This document shows positions 59,182-64,000 of a DNA stretch of 64,000 bases, piece after piece (position 1 is the stretch's first letter; each line of letters starts with the position of its first letter). The notes under the pieces were generated by a model that saw nothing but the letters and a program-made list of their open reading frames with translations, was not told the DNA's origin and searched no databases. The stretch is from Odontesthes bonariensis (lineage: Eukaryota; Chordata; Actinopteri; Atheriniformes; Atherinopsidae), in assembly GCF_027942865.1 (NCBI RefSeq), contig NC_134508.1, positions 37,755,466 to 37,819,465 of the forward strand, read 5' to 3'. Made by a program: the position numbers and the translations under genes.

Positions 59182-59243
59182 GCCCCTGCGACCTGATCCC
59201 CAGAGAAGCGGCAGATGATCGATGGTTGGATGGACATGAATGG
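59182..59243 (+). mobile_element. Short L2-type tail fragment
   Basis: CCTGCGACCTGATCCCCAGA and GATGGTTGGATGGACATGA look like a worn 3' tail of the same repeat family. Confidence 0.45.
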
Positions 59244-59702
59244 ATTATTTGTCATTGTAATACAGGTATAGATAGACAGAAATGATGTTAATAAAAAAAT
59301 CTTAGTTGTACGGAGCCCCTTGAGTCTTAAGGTGAAATATATTGGGGTGTCGAGAAAGCGTGCACCCGTTTTAAAAAGCGCGCTCTCATTTAACCAAACC
59401 GTGCTCTCCTTAAAATATAGCAAGCGCACGTTTACCTAAATCGTGCGCTCGAATTACTAATGTCGTGTACTCGCTGTAATACAGTCGTACTCACGTTATA
59501 TCCCTCGTGAGCACAATTTACTGAAACGTGTCTTCACTTTGCAAAGTGCGCTCTCATTTAACCAAAACGTGCTCTCGTTGAAATACAACGCTCGATTTAG
59601 TAGTTTCGTGCTCTCGTTGTAGTAACAAAGTTATATACCTCGTGACCACAATTTACTAAAGCGTGGTCATGATTCACAAAACGTGTTAACGTTATTTAAG
59701 AA

Positions 59703-59984
59703 ATGTATAGCCTAATTAAAATGGGCACAAGTAAGCAAAGCGTGGCCACGATTCCACACTCTCATAACATCATGAGCCAAATTTACCAGCAGGATATGAT
59801 TCTTCACCATTTTGAAATGGACTTAATCAGGGTTTACCATGGGCTAGGTATGGAATACAAGAATATTCTTTCAACCTTGGCGTCCAGTCATGGCATCATC
59901 ATGAGCCTAGTTGACTCAAAGTACTTCACACACCCTCACCTGTTCTCAAGGCTGCCTTGTAAGGCGCCCAAGTCAGGGCTGTAG
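59703..59984 (+). pseudogene. Transposase N-terminal exon, relic
   Basis: The part from MSQIYQQDMILHHFEMDLIR through YHGLGMEYKNILSTLASSHG looks like the helix-turn-helix N-terminus that opens such integrase-core proteins. After GIIMS the similarity stops where the next helix should follow, so the reading beyond is not part of the original protein. Confidence 0.5.
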
Positions 59985-60035
59985 CCAAAAGAAAATCCTA
60001 AAATATTTATTTGCATTCGTTAATTTTTTCCCCAG

Positions 60036-60368
60036 GATGAATTGAACAGCATCCAAGACACACGGAATGCACATCGCATCCGTCCGTCCAGAAACCCAGG
60101 TGTTCCGGCTGGAATACCGGATATAATGCACCTGGCTCCGCATCTGTGGGGGGCTGAAGATCATCTCTTTCCTCTCGATGAAGCCAATCTGACCGTCTGC
60201 AAGAGGAAATGCACCTTCCTCGACTCCATACCATGCGACATCGATGTATTTGATTTTTGCACAGGCATAATGCAAGAACGAGGGTTACAGTTGACAAACA
60301 GTCCAGACCAAGCACTTGAATTATACATTACATTAAGGGACACTGTTCGTCCCATAATACTTGCTTAG
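60036..60368 (+). pseudogene. Transposase C-terminal exon, relic
   Basis: TTTTTTCCCCAG (acceptor) precedes codons for DELNSIQDTRNAHRIRPSRN, followed by a GIPDIMHLAPHLWG segment and a C-terminal QALELYITLRD. The HRIRPSRN and G-PDIMH words are typical of the C-terminal end of integrase-core (rve-type) proteins encoded by DNA transposons in fish. The exon is open to its stop, but the DDE-bearing exons that should lie before it are gone, so the element cannot move by itself. Confidence 0.6.
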
Positions 60369-60974
60369 GCATACATTCGCCATAGCACAATGCACTTACT
60401 GTTCCATTCCAAGCAACTTCCAAATAGATTAAAAAGGTGAGATGCTCACACTGTAATGGTAACAGATTTCGTGGCCACAATTAATACAACGTGCGAACGT
60501 TTCAAGCAATTTGGATTTATTGTTGCCATACAGAATGTCGTGGGCACGTCTTACAGATCGTGGGCACACTTTTGTTTATTGTGCTCACAAGGTATATAAT
60601 GTGGGCACGACTGAGGGGCAGTGAGCGCACGGTTTTAGTAAGACGAGCGCACGGTTTATGTATACGCGCGCACGCTTTATTTAGACGAGCGCACGATTTA
60701 ATAAAGCGAGGGCACACTTTGAAAAGTGAGAGAACGCTTTCTTGAAACCCCCTGAAAAAGATATTGTTTGATCTCCACCGGGCTCCGTAGAAGAGTGACT
60801 TAAGTGGAGTCAAAAACTGTACTTGTAAATCAAAGTTTAAACATTCTCAGTGCATTGTAATCAGGGTTTTGGTGTAGTCATTTCTTTTTAAATAACAATG
60901 ACTTTGTCACAGAACCAGTGTAACTAAAGTTTTGCTGGAATATATTAAAGCTGAAACTCCTCAAAGTTTTCCTG

Positions 60975-61195
60975 GAGGGCAGATGCAGCAGGTGTGTTCT
61001 TTGTCTTCTGGTTTGTACTGGTGAGCAGAAAGTTGCTCTCAGTTTCCCACACTCAGTCTTTGAATGATGTGGTCAGTTCACTACAAAAGAACTTTGAAAG
61101 GAACTTTTGTGATGGACATTGGTCGTGAACAGAGGCAGAGCCTGACGTCACCAACCATCTGGAGGGAAACCACATGATTGGCTGCCTCAAATGTT
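60975..61195 (-). promoter_or_regulatory. Block A, orphan
   Basis: GGTGAGCA, 16 bases, TTCCCACA lies at 61020-61051, with one base off in the left half. TGACGTCA and CATCTGGAGGGAAACCACATG follow. There is no her4-like gene between this block and the one at 58.2 kb; the transposon occupies the interval. Confidence 0.65.
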
Positions 61196-61354
61196 TGATC
61201 GTATTTAGGACTATAACCATTATCAAAACCTTTGTTAACTATCACACAAGAGTGGCTTCCTCCTCAGTTCGCAGTTGCTGAGGATTTAAATAGTCAGTCA
61301 TCATGAATCCTTTCTTTCTTCAGGTGGTTCGAATTTCATATATATTGTCAAGAA

Positions 61355-61425
61355 GGGGAGGCTGAGGCAGTTCTTTCCAGTGTGCCAAATCCTTCTTTAA
61401 AACATTCAGCTGCTGGGTTTATTTG
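61355..61425. promoter_or_regulatory. Block B right of the orphan block A
   Basis: CAGTGTGCCAAATCCTTC and a CAGCTG placed on the right side, near 61407. Confidence 0.45.
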
Positions 61426-62014
61426 CGATGCAGTTGATGCAAATAAACTTGAACTGGCATTTGCTTCTATAAGTTGGTACATTTCATTGATTTCATTGAT
61501 TCTAGACTAAAGACTTGTCGAGAATTTATTCAGGAACATAGCAATATAATGATGGGCAATTAAGAGTGCGGGTTTAGATTAATCAAACCAGAAAGTTGAT
61601 GACCAGCCCGTATAAGAGTAAAATGGGGATGTTGGAACCGTATACAGAAAATATTCTGTACAAAAATTGTAACTGGCTGTTAATAATTACAAGTGAAGAA
61701 AAGAGTTACAGGACTTTTATGCAGATATAGGGTAATTAATGTATTATTATTGCAATCCATTTGTTACTTACATAGGGCCGCGTTTATTATCCCTCTTTTG
61801 CTCTCGACCATCTTCAGGGAAACTACATGAATGGTCATATAAAACGTCTGATAAAATCTTGAAATACAGTCAAATTACATCAGTCATCACTAATTATACC
61901 ATATCAATTTCAACTTTTCAAGTATTGATGTGCAGAGGGTTTAAAGATCTGCTCAACATGAAAGATTTATTTCATTAGATGGCTCAAATTTCCCGTGCTC
62001 CTTCAAGTGAGAAG

Positions 62015-62085
62015 GGGAGGTTATAGCAGCTGTTTTATCAGGTTTACCAGGTCCTTCTGGACAATAGTCGGGTGCTGGTGTTTTT
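62015..62085. promoter_or_regulatory. Second block B, worn
   Basis: AGCAGCTGTTTTATCAGG and TTCTGGACAATAGTCGGGTG match the second B blocks at 39935, 47515 and 52715. The AGTGTGCC core is lost. Confidence 0.45.
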
Positions 62086-62099
62086 TTAATAAATTTTAT

Positions 62100-62660
62100 C
62101 AAGTCAGCACATGCACTGATCATTTAATTTTGTATTTTTTTTATTCTTGTCCAATTTCTAAGAGAAAAGCTCTCCAAGTAGGCTATTCCTTTGAATATGT
62201 GTTAAAAGAATTCCTGGAGTCATCCACATATTTTAAAAGTTTATCACAAACAGATAATGAAATACACTGAAAGTCATTTTTGTGAGACTTTAATGGTCGG
62301 GAAGTTTGCTCTAAATCAGTTCTGTGAGATTCAGTTCTTTAATGTGATTAATGTTTGGCACATGAAAGTGAAAGTGTATGATTTCGTCAGATTTACAACT
62401 TGTAAATGGTTACAAGAAAAGAAAAAAACTGCAACACTAATTTAACAAAAACACTAGTTACAACAATTTAATTGTCTCTTTATTTAAGGCTGCTATCACA
62501 CTATTGGATAATAATCATTTCTCTAATTCTTTGGAAGAATACCGGCAATTTACTGGAAACAAACACAGGATTTCTTCACCTTTTCGGTTTCAGAAACAAA
62601 AATTGCACCATGCAGATGTAACATGTCCACCACAGAGGACAGGAATGCAGTGAAATGATG
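62100..62660. other. Worn copy of the unit spacer
   Basis: Matches 40100-40620 in order (GGCTGCTAT, TGGAAGAATA, AAAATTGCAC, AGGACAGGAATGCAGTGA), with many indels. The open frame seen in the younger copies is not kept here. Confidence 0.5.
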
Positions 62661-62881
62661 TGATTAACATGGCGCGACCGCATCCAATTATAGAAAACAA
62701 TGTGGAAATATAGCAATTCCACCAGTTTCATCCAGCTGTTTTCAAACAGGTGAATGAAGGCGAGTGAAGTAATGTTATATTTCTTTTGTGGGTCTCATTC
62801 TGCATCATATGACCCATAATGTGTGTGCTTTAAGATGAAAAAAATACAAAGACAAATACAGTTGAATATTTTACATTTTTG

Positions 62882-64000
62882 TTTATTTCAAACAAACTCA
62901 GTAAAAGAATAAAAACTCAAAATGCAGTCCCAGACATGTGATGATACGTCACAACATTAACCACGTAAAATCTCAACAAGACACAAACATCATGACATGA
63001 ATCATCATTCTGTTTCACATTAAACCTTTCCAAATGAGCACAATCTGAACTTTAGAACAAAAGTAAAGAAAATAAACTGACCCTGAAACAGATCATGTTA
63101 ACATCATCACACAGTGATGTGAGCAGGGTCATAACAAGTGAACTCAAAACATTTTCTTTCAAAATAAAAGTTGACTGTCTTTACAGTCAAGGCATGCTGA
63201 TTATTATGCTGATGAGCTCTCCTTTTAGGAATAATTTTTACAAAAACAACTTTTAGATCTGATAATAGATCGATACAGAGTCATTATAGATTAAAAAAAA
63301 AAACAATAGTTCAAAAAAATGTCCAGCCAAAGAACAATTAAATATGTTTTATCAAAATGATAAAACCAAAAAAGTAACAAGGATGACATATCGTTTTAGA
63401 TGAAGAATGCTTCCTTTTGATTTCATGTATATATCAAGAATGACGAAGGTTCTTCCTCAATATGAAAGATAATGTTGCATTTTTTTGTTTGTTTTGTTGC
63501 ATCTCTGACCAATATGGTCTTTATAACTTGTCAGTCTCGTGACAAGATCTTTTCTTTCTTTACTTATAAGTTATTGTTTGTGACATTTCCTCAGAAAATA
63601 CCATGTTGTAAATAAACTAAACATAAAATACAACCTTCTGTATAATCAGAAAATGTAGTCCATATCTTTGCCCGATATCTTTGTAACTTTTCTGTCTCAT
63701 GACAAAATGTTTTCTTTCTTAACTTGAATGATATTGTTGTCATTTCCTCAGGAAATGTCATGTTGTGAAAAAAACCTCACAGCATCAAGTCTTCTGTACA
63801 AACAGAAATATCAGTCCAGAGAAAATTTTAAAAATTCAGTCATATATTCTTTGAACAACATGGTCGTTATAACTTGTCAGTCTCATGACAAAATGTTTTC
63901 TTTCTTAACTTGAAAGATATAGTTGTTGTCATTTCCTTAGGAAACGTCATGTTGTGAACAAAAATCACAAAATAAAGTCTTCTGTACAAACAGAAACATT
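62882..64000 (-). other. 3' UTR of a 13th her4-like copy, cut by the window end
   Basis: A poly(A) signal AATAAA (minus strand, 62887-62882) is followed rightward by the conserved 3' UTR words of the array. The last bases (AAATCACAAAATAAAGTCTT and so on) match 29022-29068, which in copy 8 lies about 90 bases before the stop codon. The stop of copy 13 should therefore lie near 64090, outside the window. The piece 63500-64000 holds three tandem copies of a UTR segment of about 170 bases. Confidence 0.75.
63500..64000. repeat. Tandem triplication inside the 3' UTR of copy 13
   Basis: The series GGTCNTTATAACTTGTCAGT, TTTTCTTTCTTAACTTGAA, CATTTCCTCAGGAAAT, CTTCTGTACAAACAGAAA appears three times, starting near 63505, 63665 and 63850. 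The first two are worn and the last is close to the copies in the other units. Confidence 0.65.

Larger units (their letters stand above)
59309..60789 (+). mobile_element. Internally deleted DDE-integrase-type DNA transposon
   Basis: Both ends carry CGGAGCCC (left) and GGGCTCCG (right) with TA outside, and further inward GGGGTGTCGAGAAAGCG and its inverted counterpart. Inside each end are tandem 21-22 base repeats, TTTA-rich with a GTGCGCTC core, in mirror orientation. The middle holds two coding pieces: an N-terminal exon and a C-terminal exon with an acceptor. The catalytic middle part is absent. I infer a DNA transposon with an integrase-like DDE protein known from fish genomes, without a sure superfamily. 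Confidence 0.65.

Noticed and set aside
1-64000. CRISPR arrays, operons, tRNA or rRNA genes
   Set aside because: No regularly spaced short repeats with unique spacers, and no rRNA or free-standing tRNA sequence. The only tRNA-like box B sequences belong to the SINE copies at 33422 and 41157.

Overview
The window is nuclear DNA of a bony fish, most likely a percomorph-type teleost. It is AT-rich, holds small two-exon genes with GT-AG introns, and carries repeats typical of teleosts: a tRNA-derived SINE, L2-type LINE 3' ends closing in GGATGGATGG, and interspersed elements ending in GAATT repeats. No bacterial, viral or CRISPR features were seen.

Almost the whole window is one tandem array of her4/Hes5-type genes on the minus strand. 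These are bHLH-Orange-WRPW transcriptional repressors downstream of Notch. I count 12 copies or copy relics plus the 3' end of a 13th at the right edge. Seven look intact: copies 1, 4, 6, 8, 10, 11 and 12, with stop codons at 5089, 16380, 21667, 29156, 44836, 50015 and 55507. Copy 9 (37103) has one extra base in the basic region. Copies 2 (9.3 kb) and 3 (12.8 kb) are eroded pseudogenes, copy 5 (19.6 kb) is an exon-1 relic and copy 7 (25 kb) is a promoter relic. Intact copies have a 63-base first exon (21 codons), a short intron and a second exon carrying the rest. Copies 6, 8, 10, 11 and 12 encode 161 residues. Copies 1 and 4 encode 131 residues and lack the same 30 residues, which include the first half of the Orange domain.

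Each gene was duplicated with a fixed series of non-coding blocks. In the left part, reading rightward (upstream of each minus-strand gene), the order is: poly(A) signal, long 3' UTR, coding exons, promoter (TATA, CCAAT, CSL site), block A, block B, block C, next poly(A) signal. Block A is a head-to-head paired CSL/Su(H) site, TGTGAGTA-N16-TTCCCACA. Block B has a CAGCTG E-box, an AAGTGTGCCAAATCCC core (a 16-base TTTGGCACGTGCCAAA palindrome in six copies), and usually a CSL half-site. Block C is a 130-150 base block with a TTTCCCACAC site. The blocks imply Notch activation together with Hes autorepression or cross-repression. The young units on the right (copies 9-11) lack block A and carry the palindromic form of block B.

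Left of the array (1.4-2.0 kb) lies a separate two-exon minus-strand gene with its own TATA and CCAAT boxes. It encodes a 96-residue protein I do not recognise. Mobile elements include two copies of a TTAA-flanked palindromic element (3.2-3.9 and 24.4-24.9 kb), an internally deleted DDE DNA transposon with 21-22 base subterminal repeats (59.3-60.8 kb), and SINE, LINE and other insertions. Several insertions have visible target duplications and empty sites in sibling units, so they can be used to order the duplications.
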